NCBI GenBank assembly: GCA_037349105.1
Contig: JAYJMM010000062.1
Coordinates: forward strand, 337,001 to 401,000
DNA length: 64,000 bases
Direction: 5' to 3'
Origin: Limnomonas spitsbergensis
Lineage: Eukaryota > Chlorophyta > Chlorophyceae > Chlamydomonadales
A model generated the notes under the pieces. The model was not told the DNA's origin and did not search any database. It was given only the letters and a program-made list of their open reading frames with translations. Below are positions 44,256-55,200 of this stretch, piece by piece. Position numbers and translations under genes: made by a program. Positions within the stretch are counted from its first letter, which is position 1, and each line of letters opens with the position of its first letter.

Positions 44256-45230
44256 GCCTGTGAGCCAGGGAGCCGAAAGCGTTCCAACCGACAATTTAAA
44301 CTTAAGCCTGTTCTTTGAGAGCTTCAGTATCAAATATACCTGCCTTAGGCCGGATGGGTGTCGCAGTGAGGGAGTGCGGCATCTGCGCTGGCTGTATCAC
44401 TGTGTTGGTCACCCATTTCCTGGCGAAACAGCATCTGCCGCTTGGGCCACCGGCGGTAGGAAATAACAATGTAGGGCCACCATGGACTCCAGAGAACAGG
44501 GACCAGCCACCAGGAATCACCGCACTGGGGACGTGCATGGCTGCGTCCGCCCTCTTTAGTGTAAACGCAGCCATGCAGGGAGGTGCATGGGCGAGTGTGG
44601 GCCTCCCGATGTCCATGCATGATGTCTATGTGCTCCATTCCCTAAACACTAAACCCTTCGGAGTGCCGCTCATCCATGACCGCGTGCCACTCATTCTGGA
44701 CTGCGACTGCGTGGCTGTGCAGGAGAGCCTGTCGAGCATCAGTTTGACACTAAGGGCATCAAGGATTGGAAGGTGCCGCTCCGGTCTCATACCCAAACCC
44801 AAATCTTCCATTCCCGTCAAGGGCAGTTTTGGGTGCCGTTCATGCAATGGATTACGCCTACCTGTGTCGCTGATGGGCAGCACAGCTTCTCAATATTTCC
44901 AAGGATATGATACCGTCGGTAACAATCAACTATGAGGGTTGTCGGTGGGAAATGGCTTCGCGGGCACTGATGTGCACTGAGTCAGTGACGCGATCGAGCG
45001 GGCGGCGTCCGACAGAGTGCCGTGGGCGTCAACACTGGGCCAGTGGGGTGCCAGATTGCCAGCGCACATGATGCAGACAAGGGTGGGGTGTGGCGGGGTG
45101 GGCCCGTGTGCAAGCTGCAGCATGTAGACCTCGTCACATCGTGTGTGAGAATGATCATGCCCTCCCCACTTGCTACGGTGGTCCGGATGATAAGGGAGTC
45201 GGTGCTCGAAGCCCGCCACCCGGCTCGTAA
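44256..45230. other. Unassigned intergenic sequence
   Basis: A 206-codon open frame at 44,315-44,935 (+) and overlapping minus-strand frames exist. None shows a known domain, signal or splice partner. I see no supported gene here. Confidence 0.35.
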
Positions 45231-45755
45231 GAGGCGATTCACACCGGGTCGGATTGGTCAGATTGGTCACTTTCGCTCCGAAAGTGGCATGGGTTCGCTT
45301 CGCCAAAACAACCACTTTGGGGCCGGATTGGCGACGCCAACTGAATATGGCATTTTGAGCCAGATTCACTTCGCGTCGGCTACTTTCGCCACATTGGCAA
45401 TTTCCGAAGAACATCTGCCTTCGATCCTGTGTGTTTTCGTCCCTGTCATGCTGCCTCTTATCACGTGGTTGAGTGCGTTACTGCGTTCGTCTCTCACACC
45501 TTTCGAAATAATGACGGCCCAAGCGATGATGACAGCGATCTACGTGGTTCGGTTTAGATTCGCAACAGCAACAAGCAACAATGGCAGCAGATACTGACGA
45601 GGAGGTACCATGTTGAATGAAACAGAAACGACGAACGCCACTTTGGCGAATTTATCTGGTGTGAATCGGTCTCCCGTGGTCGGATTGGGAACGCGAGATA
45701 GCGTGAGTTCACTTCGACCAACTGCCACATTCAGTTCGCCGGTGTGAATCGCCTC
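45231..45755. mobile_element. Candidate TIR element (~525 bp)
   Basis: GAGGCGATTCACACCGG at 45,231 and its exact inverse complement CCGGTGTGAATCGCCTC ending at 45,755 mark the ends. Related words recur inside (GGTCGGATTGG, GGTGTGAATCGGTC, CACTTTGGCGAA, CACTTCG). It is non-coding. The target duplication is not clear. Confidence 0.6.
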
Positions 45756-46299
45756 CAAGGACGGAGGACTGCGGACCTCAATTAATTCCCGGTCTGATGA
45801 CAGGGGGCTGCCTAGTCATCCCGCGTTTCAAAACAATAAATGCATCAGAGTAATTCGATAAAAATGGAAAGCTGATGCCCCCCGAGCCTCTGCCCCGAGC
45901 CGAAGGAAGGAATGCCGTACACGATGCCTCGTAGGAGGGTGCCCGGCTCTGTTGCCCGGTCATGACTATCCGCACCCGGCTATGACGAATCATCTCTTGG
46001 GATACGTCGACGATGGAGCCACGTGTAATATTTCTTCGTTTTCATTTTCGCACTTCACTTGCATCGCGGCACTGCACCACACAAGTGTCATACTGAAAGC
46101 AGCGAAATCCCGCAAAGCAAGAACGCCCTACCAAATTGTAACGAACTGCGCGACAGAGACCTTGTCTTGTGCCAACAGATTTTGCCTAGAAGCGATACAC
46201 ATTCTGAATTTCCGACAAAGCAGGGTTCCATGGCCGCCTGCGTCTTGAAGCCTTGGTAATAATGGTCATGGGGCTTCGAGCTACTCGTGGGCATCACTA
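45756..46299. other. Upstream region of the giant HRGP gene
   Basis: No gene is recognised. The region probably contains the promoter and 5' UTR of the downstream gene. I see no convincing TATA box. Confidence 0.3.
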
Positions 46300-49200
46300 A
46301 TGGCTGTTCTCGTACCGCGGCGGATCACTGCGCTCCACGTCCTGTGTTGGATCCTGATCCTCTGTGAACATGGTGCGTAACCTGGCTGAATGCCCGTGTC
46401 TAGCGATTCAAACACTCTCCACTGGACCCCCATGCAACCATTGTACCCGAGGGCTGCAGGACTAAATAAAGCATTACTCCTGCTAGGCTCTAACCCGAAG
46501 TGGCTGTGAACACCAAGAGCATGCATGGCAGGGCATGGGGCATTTGACCATGCAGTCGAAGAGACTGGTGAGCCCAGAATCACATCCAATCCACACATCC
46601 TCAGCTCACCTTCCTTGTCAATTTCGGTCCAACATTAACTGCATCAAGTAGATCCACTGCACTGATCCTCAGTGGCTGTGAACACGATGGACATGCATGG
46701 CGTAGTTGGCCGGGCTGATGTGACGATTCTCATGAGTCCATGCAAGTACGCAATATTCATGTCCAGGAAGCGCAACCTGCATGGGCCACTATCCTATCCC
46801 TGACCAGACATGAGCAGCCATGCATACGATGACTCTCGCCACCGAAAACATATAATCTGATACCCTACTAATCCCAGTCCTGGCATATTTCAAGCCAACC
46901 TTAAGTCACCATTCAAAATAAAAGTCCCGCTGAACCCTTTCCATCCTAAGACCAGCACCCCTTGCCTTCACCCGTATGGCCGTATCCCTGTTCCACTCAG
47001 TCCTCCTATCCCTGTTCATTTTGTGCACCCTCTCCATGCATTAAGTGTACCCTCTCCATGAATCAAGTGCACCCTCTCCATGCATTAAGTCCACCCGATC
47101 ATTGTACCCTCTCTACCTTGCCCACCCGAATACCCCCCCCCCCCGTCCCTGTACCCCCTCCACATTTCCCACCTAAATACCCCCCCCCCCCGTCCCTGTA
47201 CCCCCTCCACATTTCCCACCTAAATACCCCCCCCCCCCGTCCCTGTACCCCCTCCACATTTCCCACCTAAATACCCCCCCCCCCCGTCCCTGTACCCCCT
47301 CCACATTTCCCACCTAAATACCCTCCCCCATCCCTGTATTGCCGCTCCCTTGGCCAGGGCCTGGTGGCACTCCCTGTGAGACCTCAGCACACCGTCATTC
47401 AGCTGCTGCTGAGGAGGCCAAGGCGGATGATCCCGCCAGCCACCTCCAGCAGACAAGTCGAGCCAGTGCAACACGCACTGCCCCAGGCCCTCTTCCTGTC
47501 ACCTCCCCACCATCATTCTCCATAGCTCAAGCTCAGTCCCGAGAAGCGGCTGAGTATAACAGCCGGGCAGGTGGCGCTGACGTGGGGGCCATTGCTTGGG
47601 GACAAAGGCATCTAAGACAAGTTACAGTTGACCCCCCTCCTCCTCCACCGCCAAGCCCTCCCTCATATCCCTCACCTCCCTCTCCCCCCCTGAGCCCCTC
47701 TCCCCCTCCCCCTCCTCCCTCTCCACCAAACCCCCCTTCTCCACCGCCTTCACCCCCTCGTCCTTCTCCTCCTCCTTCCCCTCCTCCTTCCCCCTTGCCT
47801 CCTTCTCCTTCCCCTCCCCCGTCACCCCTGCCCCCCTCTCCCCCCCCCCCCCCTCCCTCCCCTCATCCCCCGCCCTCCCCTCCCCCTTCCCCTTACCCTC
47901 CTTCACCACCTCCCTTGCCCCCTCATCCTTCACCACCCCCTTCTCCCCCTATTCCCCTGCAACCCCCCGCCCCACCTTCCCCATCAACCCCTCCCTCCCC
48001 CTCTCCCCCTTTTCCTCCTCCGTCCCCTCCGCCTTCACCTTCTCCTCCTTCTCCTCCCCCCACGCTGAATCCTCCCTCTCCACTTCCTTCACCTCCTCCT
48101 CCCTCTCCACTTCCTTCACCTCCTCCTCCCTCTCCACCTCCTTCACCTCCTCCTCCCTCTCCAAACCCTTCCCCCCCTCCTCCATCTCCCCCCCCTCCTT
48201 CTCCACCCCCTCCTTCTCCCCCCCCTCCTTCACCCCCCCCTCCTTTCCCCCCTCCTTCCCCCCCTCCCTCCCACCCTCCTCCTTCACTACCCCCTTCCCC
48301 CCTTCCTCCCTCTCTACCCCCTTCTCCTCTCCCCCCATCACCAGATCCACCTTCTCTGCCCCCCTCTCCCCCTCCTCCTTCTCCTCCCCCCTCCCCCCTT
48401 CCTCCTTCACCCCCTGCCTCACCCTCTCCTCCCTCCCCCCCTCCCTCCCCCCCTCCCCCTTCCCCCCTTCCTCCCTCTCTACCACCTTCTCCTCTTCCCC
48501 CTTCCCCCGATCCACCTTCCCTTCCACCCACTCCTCCTTCTCCTTCTCCACCCCTCTCCCCTCCTCCTCCTTTTCCCCCTGTGACACCATCTCCCCCTTT
48601 ACCACCCCCCTCCCCCCCTCCTCCTTCTCCTCCCCCTTCTCCCCCTCCTCCCTCTCTACCCCCTTCTCCCCGCCCCCCTTCCCCTGTTCCACCTTCTCTT
48701 CCCCCCTCTCCCCCTCCTCCCTCTCTTCCCCCCTCTCCCCCTCCTCCTTCTCCATCGCCCTCCCCTCCTCCTCCTTCTCTCCCCCCGTCCCCCCCTCCTC
48801 CTTTGCCATTAATATCCCCCATGCCCCCATCTCCTCCCAACTCCCCCCCTCCTCCTTTCCCCCCTCCCTCCCCCACTCCACCTGTGCCACCACCCTCTCC
48901 GCCTCCGCCTTTGCCACCCCCTTCTCCCCCTCACCCTGCTCCGCCCCCCTCCCCCCCTCCTCCTCCTCCCGCTCCCTCCCCCCCTCCTCCTTCACCACCC
49001 CCCTCCCCCCCTCCTCCCTCCCCCCCTCCCTCCCCCCCTCCTTCACTACCCCCCTCCCCCCTTTCTCCTTCCCCCCCTCTCTTGCCCCCTCCTCCTTTGC
49101 CACCCCCTTCTCCCCCTCCCCCTTCTCCCTCCCCCTCCCCCCCTCTTTCCCTCCCTCCACCTGGTCCACCTTCCCCTCCTCCCTCCTCTCCCCCTCCTTA

Positions 49201-52200
49201 TCCTCCCCCTCCACCCTCCCCTTCTTCTCCACCCCCACCCCCCACCCCTCCTCCACCTGCTTCTCCCCCACCTCCACCTGCTCCTATACCTCCACCATTA
49301 CCTGAACCTCCTTCTCCACCTTCCCCACCCCTTTCTCCTTCGCCACCCCTATCACCTCCTCCTCCTTCCCCACCTTCCTCTCCTCCCCCTTTCCCTGTCC
49401 CACCTTCTCCCCACCCCTTCCCTTCTCCTTCTCCTCCTCCTCCACCCCCCTCACCCGCTCCTCCCTCTCTCCCTGCTTCTCCCCCTCCTCTCTCGCCACC
49501 AACCTCACCACCACCTCCCTCTCCCCCTCCTTCTCCCCCTCCTCCTTCGCCACCCCCCTCACCCCCTCCTCCTTCACCACCCCCCTCGCCCCCTCCTCCC
49601 TCTCCACCCCCATCACCATCACCTCCCTCTCCCCCTCCTTCTCCCCCTCCTCCCTCTCCACCCCCCTCACCCTCACCTCCCTCTCCCCCTCCTTCTCCCC
49701 CTACTCCTTCCCAACCCCCATCACCTCCTCCTCCTTCTCCACCCCCATCACCTCCTCCCCCTTTGCCAACTCCCCACCTCCCTCCTTCTCCTGGTCCGCC
49801 ATCATCACCCCCGTTACCCTCTGCCCCTTCACCCCCATCGCCCCCTTCTCCACCCCCTTTACCCCCACTACCACCACCCATGTTACCTTCACCTCCTCCG
49901 CCCCAGTTTTTACCTCATGTACCCCCTTCACCGCAACCCCCGATGCCTCTCCCCTCATCGCCTTCCCCCTTTCCTCCGTCTCCCCCTTTCCCACCTCCTT
50001 TCCCCTCCCCTTCCCCTCACCCTTACCCACCACCCTCCCCTTTCCCGTCTCCTCCCCCTTATCTGCCTCCTGTTCCTTCCCCTCCCGCATTGCCTCCCAC
50101 CCCCTCCCCAACTCCTCCCCCATCTCGTCCCTCCCTTTCCCCATCTCCTCCGCCGTTCCCACCTCCTTCCCCTTCCCCTTCCCATCCCCCATCTCCTCCT
50201 TCCCCTCCCCCTTCCCCTGTCCCTTTCCCCCCTCCTCCCCCTTCCCCTTCTCCTTCCCCTCCCCCGTCCCCTCCCCCGTCCCCTTTTCCCCCTCTCCCCC
50301 CTTTCCCTTCTCCCCCCCCTCCTCCTTCCCCTTCCCCTCTACTTTCCCCTTCCCCTCCTCCTGTCCCTTCCCCTTACCTTCCCCCTTCTCTTTCCCCGTC
50401 TCCTTCCCCTTTGCCCCCTCCTTCCCCTCCTCCTTCCCCTCCTCCTTCCCCTCCTCCTTCCCCTCCTCCTTCCCCTCCTCCTTCCCCTCCTCCTTCCCCT
50501 CCTCCTTCCCCTCCTCCTTCCCCTCCTCCTTCCCCTCCTCCTTCCCCTCCTCCTTCCCCTCCTCCTTCCCCTCCTCCTTCCCCTCCTCCTTCCCCTCCTC
50601 CTTCCCCTCCTCCTTCCCCTCCTCCTTCCCCTCCTCCTTCCCCTCCTCCTTCCGCTCCTCCTTCCCCTCCTCCTTCCCCTCCTCCTTCCCCTCCTCCTTC
50701 CGCTCCTCCTTCCCCTCCTCCTTCCCCTCCTCCTTCCCCTCCTCCTTCCCCTCCTCCTTCCCCTCCTCCTTCCGCTTCTCCTTCCCCTCCTCCTTCCCCT
50801 CCTCCTTCCCCTCCTCCTTCCCCTCCTCCTTCTCCTCCTCCTTCTCCTCCTCCTTCCCCTCCTCCTTCCCCTCCTCCTTCCCCTCCTCCTTCCCCTCCTC
50901 CTTCCCCTCCTCCTTCCCCTCCTCCTTCCCCTCCTCCTTCCCCTCCTCCTTCCCCTCCTCCTTCCCCTCCTCCTTCCCCTCCTCCTTCCCCTCCTCCTTC
51001 CCCTCCTCCTTCCCCTCCTCCTTCCCCTCCTCCTTCCCCTCCTCCTTCCCCTCCTCCTTCCCCTCCTCCTTCCCCTCCTCCTTCCCCTCCTCCTTCCCCT
51101 CCTCCTTCCCCTCCTCCTTCCCCTCCTCCTTCCCCTCCTCCTTCCCCTCCTCCTTCCCCTCCTCCTTCCCCTCCTCCTTCCCCTCCTCCTTCCCCTCCTC
51201 CTTCCCCTCCTCCTTCCCCTCCTCCTTCCCCTCCTCCTTCCCCTCCTCCTTCCCCTCCTCCTTCCCCTCCTCCTTCCCCTCCTCCTTCCCCTCCTCCTTC
51301 CCCTCCTCCTTCCGCTCCTCCTTCCGCTCCTCCTTCCCCTCCTCCTTCCCCTCCTCCTTCCCCTCCTCCTTCCCCTCCTCCTTCCCCTCCTCCTTCCCCT
51401 CCTCCTTCCCCTCCTCCTTCCCCTCCTCCTTCCCCTCCTCCTTCCCCTCCTCCTTCCCCTCCTCCTTCCCCTCCTCCTTCCCCTCCTCCTTCCCCTCCTC
51501 CTTCCCCTCCTCCTTCCCCTCCTCCTTCCCCTCCTCCTTCCCCTCCTCCTTCCCCTCCTCCTTCCCCTCCTCCTTCCCCTCCTCCTTCCCCTCCTCCTTC
51601 CCCTCCTCCTTCCCCTCCCTCCTCCCCTGCCCCTTTCCCCCCTCCCCCCCCCTGCCTCCAATAAGGTCATTGGCTATAGGATTCCGACCCTCCTGTTCCT
51701 GGGCAATGGAAACAGGTTCCTCACACCTGCCGGGGGCGCAGGCTTAGCCGTGAACCTCAACATGGGCGATTCTTTTGCCTTGCCAGGTAAGAGGGCCTGC
51801 GTAGGAAGTTGCGAGTGATGGACCTTTCAGGGCCTTCCAGGCGGATGACAGGGGCATCAGGCCTTCTTAGGAAGTAGTCATTGCGAGAGGCGGGGAAATC
51901 AAGCACGCCTATGCAGGGCCAGGAGGTGGGGCTTTGTGCTTGCCAGTGTAGTTGAGTGTGACAAAGACATCGGGTCTGCCTCTGCAGTTGCAGGAGTCGG
52001 TCGGTTACATTGGGCCTGCCTTAGTCGGTTGTGCGCCAGGGGCATCATTCATAGGCAGTTGCGGGTGATGGGGGCGCCATACCTATCCGTGTGGTTATGA
52101 GAGGTGGGGGTATCAGACCCTCCTAGGCAGCTGGAAAAGGCAGGGGCTAAGGGCTCACCTCATTGGGTGACACTGGCAGTAGTCTTAGGCTGCTCATTTC

Positions 52201-55200
52201 GCCAGTACCACAGTGTGACAAGGGTTGCTTAGGCTGTTCATGTAAGCACCACATTGCGACAGCAACACCTTCTGATAGTCCCGCTGTCTGAAAGAAACGC
52301 TTTGTGACGGGACCACCTCATGATAACACTGCCTGAACCTTTGTGACGGGACCACCTCATGATAACACTACCTGAACCTTTGTGACAGTAATGCCTGAAC
52401 CTTTGTGACAGTACTGCCTGAAGCTTTACGACCGTATTTCCCTGCCCGCCTTTTTTGGACAGGCGTCCGAGCAACAGATTACCTGGGCACCGACATTTCG
52501 AAGCAGGTCACTGCCACATGGCCCTCTGGCCAGCTCAACCCGATCACCGCCGCCAGCCCGACACTCGACTCTGCCCCCTTCATGATGTTCTTTAGCGTCA
52601 AGGATGCTTCCGGTGGATCAGCATTACAGGCTGTGCTGAATGTGGGTTGCACACTTGGCTGTAGCACTGGATGCGCTTGGCTGTAGCACTGGATGCGCTT
52701 GGCTGTAGCACTGAATATGCATGGCTGTAGCACTGAATACACATGGCTGTAGTACTGGATGTGCATGGCTGTAGCACTGAATACACATGGCTGTAGTACT
52801 GGATGTGCATGGCTGTAGCACTGAATACACATGGCTGTAGTACTGGATGTGCTTGGCTGTAGCACTGAATACACATTGCTGTAGTACTGGATGTGCTTGG
52901 CTGTAGCACTGAATACACATGGCTGTAGTACTGGATGTGCTTGGCTGTAGCACTGAATACACATGGCTGTAGCACTGTATGTGCTTGGCTGTAGCGCTGC
53001 GTGGGTGACCCTGCATTCTGTACTGGATGCACTTTGATGCCAGGGATGCCTCCGTTGGATCAGCATTACACGCTAGGCTGAAAGTGGGTTTTAGGGTTAA
53101 GGGTTATCAGGGTTAAGGGTTATCAGGGTTAAGGGTTGTCAGGGTTACGGGTTATCAGGGTTAAGGGTTATCAAGGGTCATGCCCCACTTAAACCTTGCT
53201 CATGGCCCTCATTTGCATGCCTGTGAATACCTGTTTCTTACTTCTCTCCCTCCCCCCCCCCATCCCCTGCCTATCAGGTGTATGTTGCATGTGGTGTGGA
53301 TACTGTGGCCTGTAACCTGACGAGCACTGCCACGGCTGGGCAGGGTGGCACCGCTGCACTGGCATGTGTGCCAGCACTCCAGTGCCAGGCCTTCAGCGTA
53401 GCCTCAGGTGCGGCTTCGCTTTCATAAGTAAATAAAATACCATACCGGAATTTAGTATTTAATGCACCCTGAGGCGTGGATTAAGGAATGGACCATGAGT
53501 GCGTTATCTTTTATTTAGGGACAAATAGGTGTTTGAGTGTCCTTAGGTGCGGCCTCTCCCTCTAATAAATAAACAATCAGTAAATCAATTATGTGGTCTG
53601 AGGCATGGATGAAGGGATCGACCACGGGACGCATGTTCTAGTCAGGGATGAATATGTGTTCCAGTTCTTCCTCAGGTACGGCCGCTCCCTCATAACCCAC
53701 CAGTGTTTTGGTGGAATGGATGTTTATGGTTTATCCTTAGGTGAGGTCAAGGGGCCAGCACATCAATGACCTGTGTGCCGGCCCCTCAACGCTGAGCTTT
53801 TAGTATATCCTCAGGTTATCCCTCAACCCTGGACCCTTATCCCTAAACACTGAGCTTTTAGTATATCCTCAGATCAGCCTAAATCCTAAACCCTAACACC
53901 TCTCACTGAGGAATCATGAATGGCATGAATGACATGAGCGCATTCTGCCAGCTGGGCACAGGTTTTAGGGGTTTTGGGGTATAGGGCAAATCCTAAAAAT
54001 GCATGCACTTATGATACGCCCTGAAGTGTGGATCAAGGAAGCCACACATTTGGCCATGTGGGCGCTTGTTCGCCATCTACCATTTCTGTCATGGTAGCAC
54101 AATACGGTGCAAGGCTGCACGATTTGGCGCAGGTCAAGACGGAGTGTACTAATCAAGTAGCGGCATACGGAAGAATATGGCATAATACGGCACAGGTCTA
54201 GCCGGATTGTGGTACCATGATTCCTGTTCCTTCTAGCTTTTTTTCAGCTGCCGAAGAGGGCCACGTGCGCACCCGGGCTGTTTTTTCGTGTCAGCGCCTC
54301 AGGTTTTCATAGGTTGGGCGGGTAACCTCACAATCCGCTAAGTCCAAGCAAAAGCGAAACTGGATAGGCAGCTTCACAGAGATAAGGTCATACTTTGTTA
54401 AGTCCAAGCAAAAGTTGCCCTCGGTAGGCTGATATAAAGAGAGCATGAGGTGATTCCAGTCAGGCCATTGCCGCCTTCTGATCACCCATCCCTACCCTTG
54501 CTTGTCACATAGGCACACCAGTTGCGACCGCTGCAGCGCTGCCTGGTTTCACACTGTCACGCTTTCTCAGCCTCAGGCCCTGCCCGGGGTCCATCTGATC
54601 ACCCATCTCTACTCTTGCTGCTTACATAGGCACACCAGCTGTGACTGCTGCAGCGCTACCTGGTTTCACGCCTGCTCAACCTCAGGCCATTCCCGTGCTT
54701 CTCCTGATGGGCACAGCGGCCCTCTCCCTGTCCGTTGGGACGGAGTACAGGTAAGGGTGGACTGAGGGATGGAGTACAGGTAAGGGTGGACTGAGGGATG
54801 GAGTACAGGTAAGGGTGGACTGAGGGACGGAGTACAGGTAAGGGTGGACTGAGGGACGGAATAAAGGTAAGGGTGGACTGAGGGATGGAGTACAGGTAAG
54901 GGTGGACTGAGGGACGGAGTACAGGTAAGGGTGGACTGAGGGACGGAGTACAGGTAAGGGTGGACTGAGGGATGGAGTACAGGTAAGGGTGGACTGAGGG
55001 ATGGAGTACAGGTAAGGGTGGACTGAGGGACGGAGTACAGGTAAGGATGGACTGAGGGACGGAGTACAGGTAAGGGTGGACTGAGGGATGGAGTACAGGT
55101 AAGGGTGGACTGAGGGACGGAGTACAGGTAAGGGTGGACTGAGGGACGGAGTACAGGTAAGGGTGGACTGAGGGACGGAGTACAGGTAAGGGTGGACTGA

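Noticed and set aside
44315..44935. 206-codon + strand frame
   Set aside because: No recognisable domain, compositional bias or splice partner; overlapping minus frames are similar in quality.
45022..45597. 191-codon + strand frame
   Set aside because: Runs through the edge of a TIR element and has no known motif.
46976..47043. Alternative signal-peptide exon MAVSLFHSVLLSLFILCTL
   Set aside because: It runs into a stop without a convincing donor; the exon at 46,300-46,372 has a better donor and matching phase.
47923..49881. Long minus-strand frames rich in Gly-Glu (317, 442 and 227 codons)
   Set aside because: Antisense of the SPP-coding exon; composition only.
50339..51670. 443-codon minus-strand frame rich in GRRR
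   Set aside because: Antisense shadow of the 12-bp HRGP repeat; open only because the repeat has no stop in any frame.
49917..51818. 633-codon frame of LLLP repeats on the + strand
   Set aside because: Out-of-frame reading of the same rod. Only its last part (from SNKVIGYRIP) is real, as continuation of the HRGP after the frame break.
52479..53066. Minus-strand frames with a QCYSQAHPVL-type repeat
   Set aside because: Reading of the 22-bp intronic minisatellite on the wrong strand.
53090..53175. Interstitial telomere
   Set aside because: The unit is about 16 bp (GGGTTAAGGGTTATCA), not a TTTAGGG or TTTTAGGG array; short CCCTAAA-like words at 61.1 kb and 53.9 kb are also isolated.
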